This document shows positions 1 through 5,055 of a DNA stretch of 5,114 nucleotides, in pieces. Made by a program: the position numbers and the translations under genes. Within the stretch, counting starts at the first letter, position 1. The number at the start of each line of letters is the position of its first letter. The notes beneath the pieces were generated by a model. That model did no database searches. It saw only the letters and a list, made by a program, of their open reading frames with translations, and was not told the origin of the DNA. The stretch comes from Merdiplasma sp905207905. Its GTDB lineage: Bacteria > Bacillota > Clostridia > Lachnospirales > Lachnospiraceae. The stretch spans positions 1-5,114 of the forward strand of contig CABRXX010000106.1 of NCBI GenBank assembly GCA_902475025.1, read 5' to 3'.

Positions 1-253
1 CTTTCTCACGTCTACACTGAGACTTTTATCCATATATCCTGGTGAAAAATGTGCGATATGCACTTGACGCACGACTGTGCAAGAATGATAGTTCTAATTT
101 ATCACATTTTAATTGTATTTTCAAGCATAATTTTTAAATATTTTTCATAATATTTTTATTTCGAAAAATAGAACTCAGAAACCAAAAAAGCATACTATCT
201 ATAAGAAAAGAATCCACGCTGCCTTGATTAGGGTGCGTTTGCAACAGGATTTT
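1..253. other. AT-rich intergenic region without a confident gene
   Basis: I see no convincing gene in this stretch. Roughly 95-200 is extremely AT-rich. A possible minus-strand start codon at 33-31 would open a reading frame (MDKSLSVDVRK) that leaves the window at base 1, but its only Shine-Dalgarno-like sequence (AGGA, 40-37) sits just 3 nt from the ATG. On the plus strand a frame open from base 1 closes at 43-45 and could equally be the tail of a gene beyond the edge. Four GTGC/GCAC boxes lie at 51-80. Promoter-like hexamers occur on both strands: plus TTGACG (64-69), 17 nt, GATAGT (87-92); minus TTGAAA (124-119), 17 nt, TAAATT (101-96). Such matches are expected by chance in AT-rich DNA, so none is called as a promoter. 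Confidence 0.6.
51..80. repeat. Cluster of four alternating GTGC/GCAC boxes
   Basis: The boxes are GTGC at 51-54, GCAC at 60-63, GCAC at 69-72 and GTGC at 77-80, spaced 9, 9 and 8 nt start to start. They can form two tandem small hairpins, or outer-to-inner pairings that exclude each other. A plus-strand TTGACG (-35-like) lies between the second and third boxes, so the cluster could be a protein-binding operator over a divergent promoter region. It could also be a folded leader of a gene to the left. The boxes are only 4 bp each, so chance is a real alternative. Confidence 0.4.
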
Positions 254-294
254 GCTCCGCCGCAGTACAATCCTGCGCGGAGTACTTTTTGTTT
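253..294 (+). terminator. Rho-independent terminator-like hairpin on the plus strand
   Basis: Two stacked stems, CTCCG/CGGAG (255-259 with 278-282) and CGCAG/CTGCG (261-265 with 273-277), are separated by a single bulged C at 260 and close a 7-nt loop (266-272). A G-U and a U-A pair can extend the base to 253/284. The stem is followed by TTTTTGTTT at 286-294. On the minus strand the hairpin is followed by CAAAATCC with no U tract, so its polarity is plus. No plus-strand gene is recognisable upstream. An alternative 7-bp pairing, CAGGATT (245-251) with AATCCTG (269-275), would consume part of the terminator's 3' arm and so compete with it. Confidence 0.6.
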
Positions 295-311
295 GATAGG
301 ATTAAGATGTG

Positions 312-438
312 AAATAAAAAAAAGATGTTGCAAAATAACTCTGGCAGTACTCTCTCGGGTGATTTTTCTCTGAAAAATAACATCTTTTCGCAGAAAACAC
401 ACCGAAAATCCACCGGAATTCGTATTTTGCAACATCTT
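312..438 (-). terminator. Long inverted repeat with U tract, probable terminator after ung
   Basis: Perfect 16-bp arms, AAGATGTTGCAAAATA in minus-strand sense, lie at 438-423 and 337-322, separated by 85 nt. The 3' arm runs straight into a U tract (323-316, then AUUU). Beyond the perfect part the pairing can extend to 444/316 using G-U pairs that exist only in minus-strand RNA, which supports minus polarity. The interior folds further: 7-bp arms of a tight hairpin with an AGA loop, or a GGTGGATTTTC / GAAAAATCACC stem with one mismatch. An 85-nt interior is unusual for an intrinsic terminator, so a dispersed palindromic repeat that also terminates is possible. No target-site duplication is visible at the ends, and it lies about 60 nt beyond the ung stop. 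Confidence 0.55.
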
Positions 439-463
439 CTTTCCTGTTCTATTCTATTTTTCC

Positions 464-495
464 CATCCAAACTATCTTTCCCTGTATTTTGGATG
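464..495 (-). repeat. 8-bp inverted repeat in the 3' region of ung
   Basis: CATCCAAA (464-471) and TTTGGATG (488-495) are perfect inverted repeats with a 16-nt loop, beginning 6 nt past the ung stop codon. In minus-strand RNA it is followed by GGAAAAAUAG rather than a U tract, so it is not an intrinsic terminator in that direction. It may shield the 3' end of the ung message or be incidental. Confidence 0.4.
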
Positions 496-501
496 AAGCT
501 T

Positions 502-1176
502 TTAAATATTTTCAATCTGCCAGTCAATCGGTTCAAGTCCGTGCTGCTGTAAAAATACATTGGTTTTGGAAAAAGGCCTGCTGCCGAAAAATCCCCGATA
601 TGCAGACAGCGGACTGGGGTGAGGGGCCTCCAAAATTAAATGGTTGGGATTATCCAGCATCGCTTTTTTCATCTGAGCCGGTCTGCCCCAAAGAATGAAT
701 ACCATGGGCCGATCCTGCTGATTCAGAATCCGGATGGCCGCATCCGTAAACTCTTCCCAACCGATTCCTCTGTGAGAATTGGCCTGATGAGCTCGAACGG
801 TAAGCACCGTATTCAAAAGAAGCACTCCCTGCTTTGCCCACTTGGTAAGATATCCATTGTTGGGAATATAGCAGCCCAGATCATCGCGAAGTTCCTGATA
901 TATATTCACCAGAGAGGGTGGAATCTCCACTTCCGGCTTCACAGAAAAACAAAGCCCATGAGCCTGTCCATCCCCGTGATAAGGATCTTGTCCCAGGATC
1001 ACCACCTTCACTTCATGAAGAGGCGTCAGGGCAAAGGCATTAAAAATGTCCTCTGAGGGCGGAAAAATCAATCGCGTCTCATACTCTTCCTTCACCTTTT
1101 TATATAATTTTGCGTAATAGGGCTTGGAAAACTCCGGTTTTAGAGGTTCCAGCCAGTCATTGCTGATCGCTGCCAC
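502..1176 (-). CDS. ung: Uracil-DNA glycosylase, family 1
   Basis: This cytoplasmic base-excision-repair enzyme removes uracil from DNA (from cytosine deamination or dUTP incorporation), leaving an abasic site. The 224-residue length is normal for bacterial Ung. The signature GQDPYH is at residues 62-67, with Asp64 the water-activating residue. GLCFSV follows with Phe77 as the uracil-stacking position, LLLNTVLTV carries Asn122 of the uracil pocket, and the DNA-intercalation motif HPSPLSA at 186-192 contains catalytic His186. All key residues are present, so the enzyme should be active. The start is GTG at 1176-1174, preceded by AAGGAGG (1191-1185) at 8 nt; the N-terminus MAAISNDW resembles other Firmicute Ung proteins. 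It lies 142 nt behind hisF with no clear promoter between them, so it is probably read through from that unit. A long hairpin with a U tract follows it. Confidence 0.97.
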   Translation of the reverse strand: MAAISNDWLEPLKPEFSKPYYAKLYKKVKEEYETRLIFPPSEDIFNAFALTPLHEVKVVILGQDPYHGDGQAHGLCFSVKPEVEIPPSLVNIYQELRDDLGCYIPNNGYLTKWAKQGVLLLNTVLTVRAHQANSHRGIGWEEFTDAAIRILNQQDRPMVFILWGRPAQMKKAMLDNPNHLILEAPHPSPLSAYRGFFGSRPFSKTNVFLQQHGLEPIDWQIENI

Positions 1177-1191
1177 AACAGTTTCCTCCTT
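1177..1191 (-). promoter_or_regulatory. Ribosome binding site supporting the GTG start of ung
   Basis: AAGGAGG occupies 1191-1185 with an 8-nt spacer to the GTG codon at 1176-1174. No ATG in the ung frame lies nearby, so this strong site decides the start. Confidence 0.85.
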
Positions 1192-1203
1192 TTTGCTGAT
1201 TAC

Positions 1204-1226
1204 CCTGGGACAGATTTCTTCCCAGG
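1204..1226. repeat. 7-bp stem-loop in the hisF-ung gap
   Basis: CCTGGGA (1204-1210) pairs perfectly with TCCCAGG (1220-1226) around a 9-nt loop. In minus-strand RNA it stands 12 nt upstream of the ung ribosome binding site and is not followed by a U tract, so it should not terminate the operon. On the plus strand it is followed by TTTTCTATT, giving it a weak terminator look in a direction where no gene is seen. A role as a 5' stabiliser or processing point between hisF and ung is only a guess. Confidence 0.4.
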
Positions 1227-1318
1227 TTTTCTATTCGGTATCGCTCACTTCCAGCATCCAGCTCCAGAAAACGCTTCCATGGTCCTTTGCGCCGGATACC
1301 ACTCCCGCTTCTGAGCGT

Positions 1319-2077
1319 TCACAGCCGTACAGAAACTCCCCGTCTGGCCAAATCCGCCTTCACTTCGCTGATCTCCAGCTCCTTATAGTGAAAGAGGGAG
1401 GCTGCCAGGGCTGCGTCTGCACCACCTGCGGTGAGCACATCATAAAAATGGTCCAACGTTCCCGCTCCGCCGGAGGCAATCACCGGAACCGGGACGCTTT
1501 CTGCGATCGTCCTGGTAAGCTCCAGATCATACCCAGCCTTTGTGCCGTCACAGTCCATGCTGGTAAGAAGGATCTCCCCAGCCCCCAGTCTGCAGGCCTG
1601 CTTTGCCCACTCTACTGCATCGATTCCCATATCCACTCTGCCGCCGTTTTTATACACATTCCAGCCTCCATCCAGGCGGCGTTTGGCATCAATGGCCACC
1701 ACCACACACTGGCTGCCAAACTTCTCTGACGCCTGGCTGATAAGAGAAGGGTTCATCAAAGCTGCGGAATTGACGGAGATCTTATCAGCCCCTTCTCTCA
1801 ACAAAATCTTAAAATCCTCAATGGTGCGGATACCTCCCCCCACGGTAAATGGGATAAACACAGTCTCTGCCACCCTGCGCACCATATCCACCACTGTATT
1901 TCTGTCGTCAGAGGAAGCCGTGATATCCAAAAATACCAGTTCATCTGCACCCGCCCGGTCATAGGCAGCTGCAATCTCCACCGGATCCCCTGCGTCTCTT
2001 AGATTCACAAAATTGACCCCTTTTACCACCCGGCCCTCATGAACATCCAGGCAGGGAATGATTCGTTTTCTCAGCAT
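1319..2077 (-). CDS. hisF: Imidazole glycerol phosphate synthase, cyclase subunit HisF
   Basis: HisF is the (beta-alpha)8-barrel half of imidazole glycerol phosphate synthase. It uses ammonia channelled from HisH to convert PRFAR into imidazole glycerol phosphate (histidine pathway) and AICAR (returned to purine synthesis). At 252 residues it is full length. Catalytic Asp11 (CLDV) and Asp130 (AIDAK) are both present. Phosphate-binding segments are visible at GGGIRT (80-85), TSMDCDGTK (172-180) and ASGGAGT (201-207). The ammonia-gate residues known from Thermotoga HisF have counterparts in Arg5, Glu46, Lys99 and Glu168. The ATG directly abuts the hisH stop codon with no spacer, and its ribosome site GGAGG (2090-2086, 8 nt spacing) lies inside the end of hisH, so the two are probably translationally coupled to give equal subunits. 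No hisI or hisE follows. Confidence 0.98.
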   Translation of the reverse strand: MLRKRIIPCLDVHEGRVVKGVNFVNLRDAGDPVEIAAAYDRAGADELVFLDITASSDDRNTVVDMVRRVAETVFIPFTVGGGIRTIEDFKILLREGADKISVNSAALMNPSLISQASEKFGSQCVVVAIDAKRRLDGGWNVYKNGGRVDMGIDAVEWAKQACRLGAGEILLTSMDCDGTKAGYDLELTRTIAESVPVPVIASGGAGTLDHFYDVLTAGGADAALAASLFHYKELEISEVKADLARRGVSVRL

Positions 2078-2728
2078 CTATGCATCCTCCCCTTCCATTC
2101 TTCCAAACACCGGAACCGTTTTTTCTATGCGGATAAAATTTTCCAAAATCTTCAGTCCCCAACGGCTGCTCTTCTCCGGGTGGAACTGACAGGCAAACAC
2201 ATTTCCCTGTTCCACAGAAGCATGAATGGATACCCCGTACTCTGTGGATGCAGTCACAATTCTATGGTCTTGGGCTCTTAAATAGTAGGAATGAACAAAA
2301 TACACCTCTGTCCCCTCTGGAATTCCTGCAAACAGTCTTCCCGGATGATCAAAGACAAGACGATTCCAACCCATGTGAGGGATCTTTCGTCCCTGGCCCT
2401 CCGGTATGCGTAAGATCTCACCCTTTAAAATCCCCAGTCCCTCCACGCCCGGGCTCTCCTGACTCCTCTCAAACAAAAGCTGCAGGCCAAGGCAGATGCC
2501 CAAAAAAGGCGTGCCCTGAGCCGCCACCTGGCGTATCACTTCCACCAGTCCGCAGCGCCTTAAATGTTCCATGGCATCTCCAAAGGCTCCTACGCCCGGC
2601 AGAATCACATGATCTGCTGCCAGAATCTCTTTAGGATCCCCGGTAATCCGGGTTTCTGCTCCCAAATACTGAAGTGCTTTCTCCACACTGCGCAGATTGC
2701 CTGCTCCGTAATCAACAATAGCGACCAT
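2078..2728 (-). CDS. hisH: Imidazole glycerol phosphate synthase, glutaminase subunit HisH
   Basis: HisH is the class I glutamine amidotransferase that hydrolyses glutamine and passes ammonia into HisF. The catalytic triad is complete: Cys79 in GICLG (77-81), and His183 and Glu185 in QFHPEKS (181-187). The PGVGAFGD segment (44-51) corresponds to the oxyanion-strand region of the family, and YFVHSYY (143-149) is a typical HisH motif. The length (216) is slightly above the usual 200 or so, because of a polar tail of about 15 residues ending MEGEDA, whose DNA also carries the hisF ribosome site. The ATG is preceded by AGGAGG (2743-2738) at 9 nt. It lies 56 nt behind the sirtuin-like gene and abuts hisF, consistent with one transcript. 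The other his genes are not in this window. Confidence 0.98.
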   Translation of the reverse strand: MVAIVDYGAGNLRSVEKALQYLGAETRITGDPKEILAADHVILPGVGAFGDAMEHLRRCGLVEVIRQVAAQGTPFLGICLGLQLLFERSQESPGVEGLGILKGEILRIPEGQGRKIPHMGWNRLVFDHPGRLFAGIPEGTEVYFVHSYYLRAQDHRIVTASTEYGVSIHASVEQGNVFACQFHPEKSSRWGLKILENFIRIEKTVPVFGRMEGEDA

Positions 2729-2784
2729 TCTTTTCTCCCTCCTGTTCTCCCTGGCCTGCCCCTTTCTATCGGATCAGTCCGCCT

Positions 2785-3342
2785 CTATTCCCGGCCTGTT
2801 TCTTTATACCATTTGGCCGTTTCCCCTTCTTCCTGCCCGGTCTCCAGCAGCCAGTCCACTGCGTTCCTCTGCACCGATATGCCCCGGTCCTTTATCTCAC
2901 TGCTTAATTGAGGGAATTTTTCGTTTATCCGGATCAGAAAAGATTTTAAATGAAACTGGGCCGTTTTTTCAAAGGGCCATCGGATCACCTGGGGGGCCGA
3001 AAAGCAGACCCCCAGTTCCAAAATACAGAGCCTGTGGTTCAAGGTTCCGGAAAGCCAGTTGAGGTAGCTGTTCCACTGCTCCTCACTGCTCTGGCTTCTC
3101 TCTGCTGGGCCAAAAGGTGATGCGATAAAAAAATCCTGCAGTGGAGAGGAAAAGATCCCGTCATCCTCATTCTGAGTTACCAGAAAATACAGCTTTCCTT
3201 TTAAAAGCCTTTCCAGACATGCATAGCTTTTTGCAATCCGCTCCTCACTGCCGGAAACCGCCTTAAATTCTTCTCCAATCCCCACCAGGACGAACTCTGC
3301 CTCCCGGATCTGTGTCTTTATTTCTTCCAAGCAATGCTCCAT
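2785..3342 (-). CDS. Degenerate sirtuin (Sir2)-like protein of unknown function
   Basis: I recognise a probable sirtuin fold rather than a defined function. LEEIKTQIREAEFVLVGIGEEF (5-26) aligns by eye with the Sir2 start, where GAGxS would bind NAD. LYFLVTQNEDDGIF (51-64) resembles the Sir2 'TTNxDxxF' strand. ILELGVCFSAPQVIRWPFEK (107-126) and LIRINEKFP (136-144) match the C-terminal 'LELGVGxxTPxxIRxPFE ... IN' segment known from macrodomain-linked sirtuins. The GAGxS glycines and serine are not conserved (GIGEE), no candidate catalytic His motif stands out, and the four cysteines (4, 42, 106, 113) form no CxxC zinc pair. At 185 residues it is shorter than catalytic sirtuins. It is predicted cytosolic, with no signal peptide or membrane segment. 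The start is placed at Met 3342 because GGAGG (3353-3349) lies 6 nt upstream. It is the first gene after a good promoter and precedes hisH by 56 nt. NAD binding without catalysis is possible; function unknown. Confidence 0.75.
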   Translation of the reverse strand: MEHCLEEIKTQIREAEFVLVGIGEEFKAVSGSEERIAKSYACLERLLKGKLYFLVTQNEDDGIFSSPLQDFFIASPFGPAERSQSSEEQWNSYLNWLSGTLNHRLCILELGVCFSAPQVIRWPFEKTAQFHLKSFLIRINEKFPQLSSEIKDRGISVQRNAVDWLLETGQEEGETAKWYKETGRE

Positions 3343-3353
3343 AGGAAACCTCC
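3343..3353 (-). promoter_or_regulatory. Ribosome binding site deciding the start of the sirtuin-like gene
   Basis: GGAGG at 3353-3349 with a 6-nt spacer points to the ATG at 3342-3340. The in-frame ATG 7 codons upstream (3363-3361) has only the poor AAAAAGATACAG before it, and starting there would translate the Shine-Dalgarno itself as part of the protein. Confidence 0.8.
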
Positions 3354-3384
3354 ACCCTCTCATCTGTATCTTTTTATCCTGTTC

Positions 3385-3443
3385 GCGTCCAAAGACGCCT
3401 GATCAATTGCTTTTCACTTCTGCGCATAATTTTTCTGCGTCTT
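3385..3443 (-). promoter_or_regulatory. Leader with two mutually exclusive pairings
   Basis: In minus-strand RNA, AAGACGC (3443-3437) can pair with GCGTCTT (3398-3392), or the downstream copy can instead form a small hairpin GCGTC-TTTG-GACGC (3398-3385). The two exclude each other. No U tract follows either, so it is not a classical attenuator; this may be chance or a weak regulatory fold in the leader of the sirtuin-like gene. Confidence 0.25.
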
Positions 3444-3447
3444 CTAA

Positions 3448-3476
3448 ATTTTATAGTAAAATTCCGGAAATGTAAA
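3448..3476 (-). promoter_or_regulatory. Sigma-70-type promoter for the sirtuin-like/hisHF/ung unit
   Basis: TTTACA (3476-3471, 5 of 6 consensus bases) is separated by 17 nt from TAAAAT (3453-3448, 5 of 6). An overlapping TATAAA at 3455-3450 gives a less favourable 15-nt spacing. Transcription would start near 3441, leaving a leader of about 100 nt. The -35 box begins one base after the terminator stem of oadA, within that terminator's U-rich tail, so the two elements are packed together. Confidence 0.65.
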
Positions 3477-3516
3477 GAGACTGCCACGAAATGTTTCACC
3501 ATTTCATGACAGTCTC
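3471..3516 (-). terminator. Rho-independent terminator of oadA
   Basis: A 17-bp stem (3516-3500 with 3493-3477) closes a 6-nt loop. As minus-strand RNA every position pairs, with two as G-U wobbles (3484/3509 and 3487/3506); on the plus strand these become C-A mismatches, so the structure was evidently kept for minus-strand transcription. It is followed by UUUACAUUU, a modest U tract, and lies 46 nt beyond the oadA stop codon. Confidence 0.8.
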
Positions 3517-3562
3517 CGTAATATCATTCTGTTATCTGCCCCACAGGGCTTTTCCAAAAGGA

Positions 3563-4975
3563 TTAAACAGGATATGCCTTATTTTTTTCGTCAGCAACCT
3601 TGGGATCTACCTTTGTCTGCTGCGCCTCTCTGTATTTGAAGAACTCGGTAGCTACCTGGGGGAACAGAGCATAGGAAAGCACATCCTCCTCCTGCTGAGA
3701 CCACTGAGCCATCTCTCCTCTTAAGGTATCCAACTCATCAGGAATCAGATCTGCCGGGCGGCAGCTGATCACTTCTGCATCACCGATACACTTCTTCTGA
3801 ACATCCTTGTCAAAGGGCTTTACAGTAGCGCCGTATTTTCCGGTAAGAATATCTTTGGTCTCCTTGGTTACCATCTTGTATCTCTCGCCCATAATCACGT
3901 TAAATACTGCCTGAGTACCAACAATCTGAGAGGAGGGAGTTACCAGAGGCGGCTCACCCAAATCTTTTCTTACTCTCGGCACTTCTTCCAGCACATCGTA
4001 GAACTTATCCTCTGCATGCTGCTCTTTCAGCTGAGAAGTCAGGTTGGACAGCATTCCGCCAGGTACCTGATACAGCAGGGTCTTAATGTTCACGCCCATG
4101 TTCTTGGGATTAAGCAGACCGCTCTCCAGAGCCTCATCACGGATGGGACGGAAGTAGTCAGCGATCTCAGCCAGAAGCTTCTGATCAAAGCCAGTGTCAT
4201 AGGGAGTTCCCTTGAAGGTCTCCACCATAACCTCAGTAGCCGGCTGGGAAGTACCCAGTGCAAAGGGAGACATAGCCGTATCAATTACGTCCACGCCAGC
4301 TTCCACTGCCTTTAAGTAGGTCATAGAAGCCACACCGGAAGTATAGTGAGTGTGCAGCTGGATGGGAAGATCCGTTGCCTCCTTCAGAGCGGTTACCAAC
4401 TCAGTAGCCTTGTAGGGAACCAGAAGACCAGCCATATCCTTGATACAGATGGAATTTGCACCCATATCTTCGATTCTCTTGGCCATCTCCGTCCAGTACT
4501 CCAGCGTGTAGGCATCTCCCAGAGTGTAGGATAATGCCACCTGCGCATGACCTTTTTCTTTGTTGGCTGCCTTAACAGCAGTCTGCAGGTTTCTCAGGTC
4601 ATTCAGGCAGTCAAAGATACGGATAATATCAATACCGTTTGCAATGGATTTCTGTACAAAATACTCTACCACATCATCTGCGTAGGGACGATATCCCAAG
4701 ATATTCTGTCCACGGAACAGCATCTGAAGCTTGGTATTCTTAAATCCGTCGCGGAATTTACGAAGTCTCTCCCAGGGATCTTCCTTCAGGAAACGAAGGG
4801 AAGCGTCAAAAGTAGCTCCGCCCCAGCACTCTACGGAGTGGTAGCCTACTTTATCCATTTTATCTACGATGGGCAGCATCTGCTCTGTAGTCATACGGGT
4901 AGCAATCAGAGACTGATGAGCATCACGCAGAATTGTTTCAGTAATTTTAATTGGTTTTTTAGCAATATCTGTCAT
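3563..4975 (-). CDS. oadA: Oxaloacetate decarboxylase alpha subunit (carboxyltransferase)
   Basis: The alpha chain moves the carboxyl group of oxaloacetate to biotin, giving pyruvate; the membrane beta subunit then decarboxylates carboxybiotin and exports Na+. The HMGL-like TIM barrel fills residues 1-300, followed by the conserved pyruvate carboxylase/OadA domain (about 300-440). Metal ligands match the Klebsiella OadA pattern shifted by one: Asp18 in LRDAHQS (16-22), carbamylated-lysine position Lys179 in CIKDMAG, and His208/His210 in LHTHYTSG. WGGATFD (51-57) and FRGQN (87-91) are also family hallmarks. The protein ends at 470 residues without the Ala/Pro linker or a biotinyl domain (no MKM motif), so it needs a separate biotin carrier. 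The ATG has AAAGGA (4988-4983) at 7 nt. It follows oadB by 80 nt. The alternative, a pyruvate carboxylase B subunit, has a very similar chain, but the oadB neighbour favours OadA. Confidence 0.95.
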   Translation of the reverse strand: MTDIAKKPIKITETILRDAHQSLIATRMTTEQMLPIVDKMDKVGYHSVECWGGATFDASLRFLKEDPWERLRKFRDGFKNTKLQMLFRGQNILGYRPYADDVVEYFVQKSIANGIDIIRIFDCLNDLRNLQTAVKAANKEKGHAQVALSYTLGDAYTLEYWTEMAKRIEDMGANSICIKDMAGLLVPYKATELVTALKEATDLPIQLHTHYTSGVASMTYLKAVEAGVDVIDTAMSPFALGTSQPATEVMVETFKGTPYDTGFDQKLLAEIADYFRPIRDEALESGLLNPKNMGVNIKTLLYQVPGGMLSNLTSQLKEQHAEDKFYDVLEEVPRVRKDLGEPPLVTPSSQIVGTQAVFNVIMGERYKMVTKETKDILTGKYGATVKPFDKDVQKKCIGDAEVISCRPADLIPDELDTLRGEMAQWSQQEEDVLSYALFPQVATEFFKYREAQQTKVDPKVADEKNKAYPV

Positions 4976-4994
4976 AGTCTTATCCTTTCTTTCT

Positions 4995-5031
4995 ATTATA
5001 CCCGACTGCGGACATGGCAGCCCTCATCGGG
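4995..5031 (-). promoter_or_regulatory. Stem-loop and TATAAT box in the oadB-oadA gap
   Basis: In the 80-nt gap, CCCGA/TCGGG (5031-5027 with 5005-5001) and CTGC/GCAG (5020-5017 with 5009-5006) stack with a 6-nt bulge and a 7-nt loop. The stem is followed at once by TATAAT (5000-4995), a perfect -10 hexamer, but no acceptable -35 or extended -10 TG precedes it, and there is no U tract. The element may protect or process the message between the two subunit genes, or be a weak internal promoter. Confidence 0.35.
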
Positions 5032-5055
5032 ATCTGTGGCTTTTGTATTACCGTA

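Noticed and set aside
85..150. 21-codon hydrophobic plus-strand frame (MIVLIYHILIVF...) resembling a type I toxin
   Set aside because: No Shine-Dalgarno sequence precedes it, and AT-rich DNA gives hydrophobic frames by chance; no antisense RNA is evident.
322..438. Miniature transposable element (MITE) as the sole explanation of the long inverted repeat
   Set aside because: No target-site duplication is visible at either end, and the U tract with minus-only wobble pairs fits a terminator better; copy number cannot be assessed here.
228..560. Long minus-strand open frame across the region behind ung
   Set aside because: It runs through both inverted repeats and the terminator, overlaps the end of ung, and gives a low-complexity, unrecognisable protein.
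1204..1230. Terminator between hisF and ung
   Set aside because: The hairpin has a U-rich tail only on the plus strand; in the direction of the genes it is followed by GUAAUCAGC.
1124..1729. 201-codon plus-strand frame opposite hisF and the start of ung
   Set aside because: It is antisense to well-supported genes, with no recognisable domain and no ribosome site; a shadow of the coding frames.
3343..3363. Upstream in-frame ATG adding 7 residues (MRGWRFP) to the sirtuin-like protein
   Set aside because: It lacks a proper ribosome binding site, and the strong GGAGG for the next ATG would fall inside its coding sequence.
4995..5025. A full promoter for oadA
   Set aside because: TATAAT is perfect, but at 16-18 nt upstream there is only GGGCTG-like sequence and no extended -10 TG.
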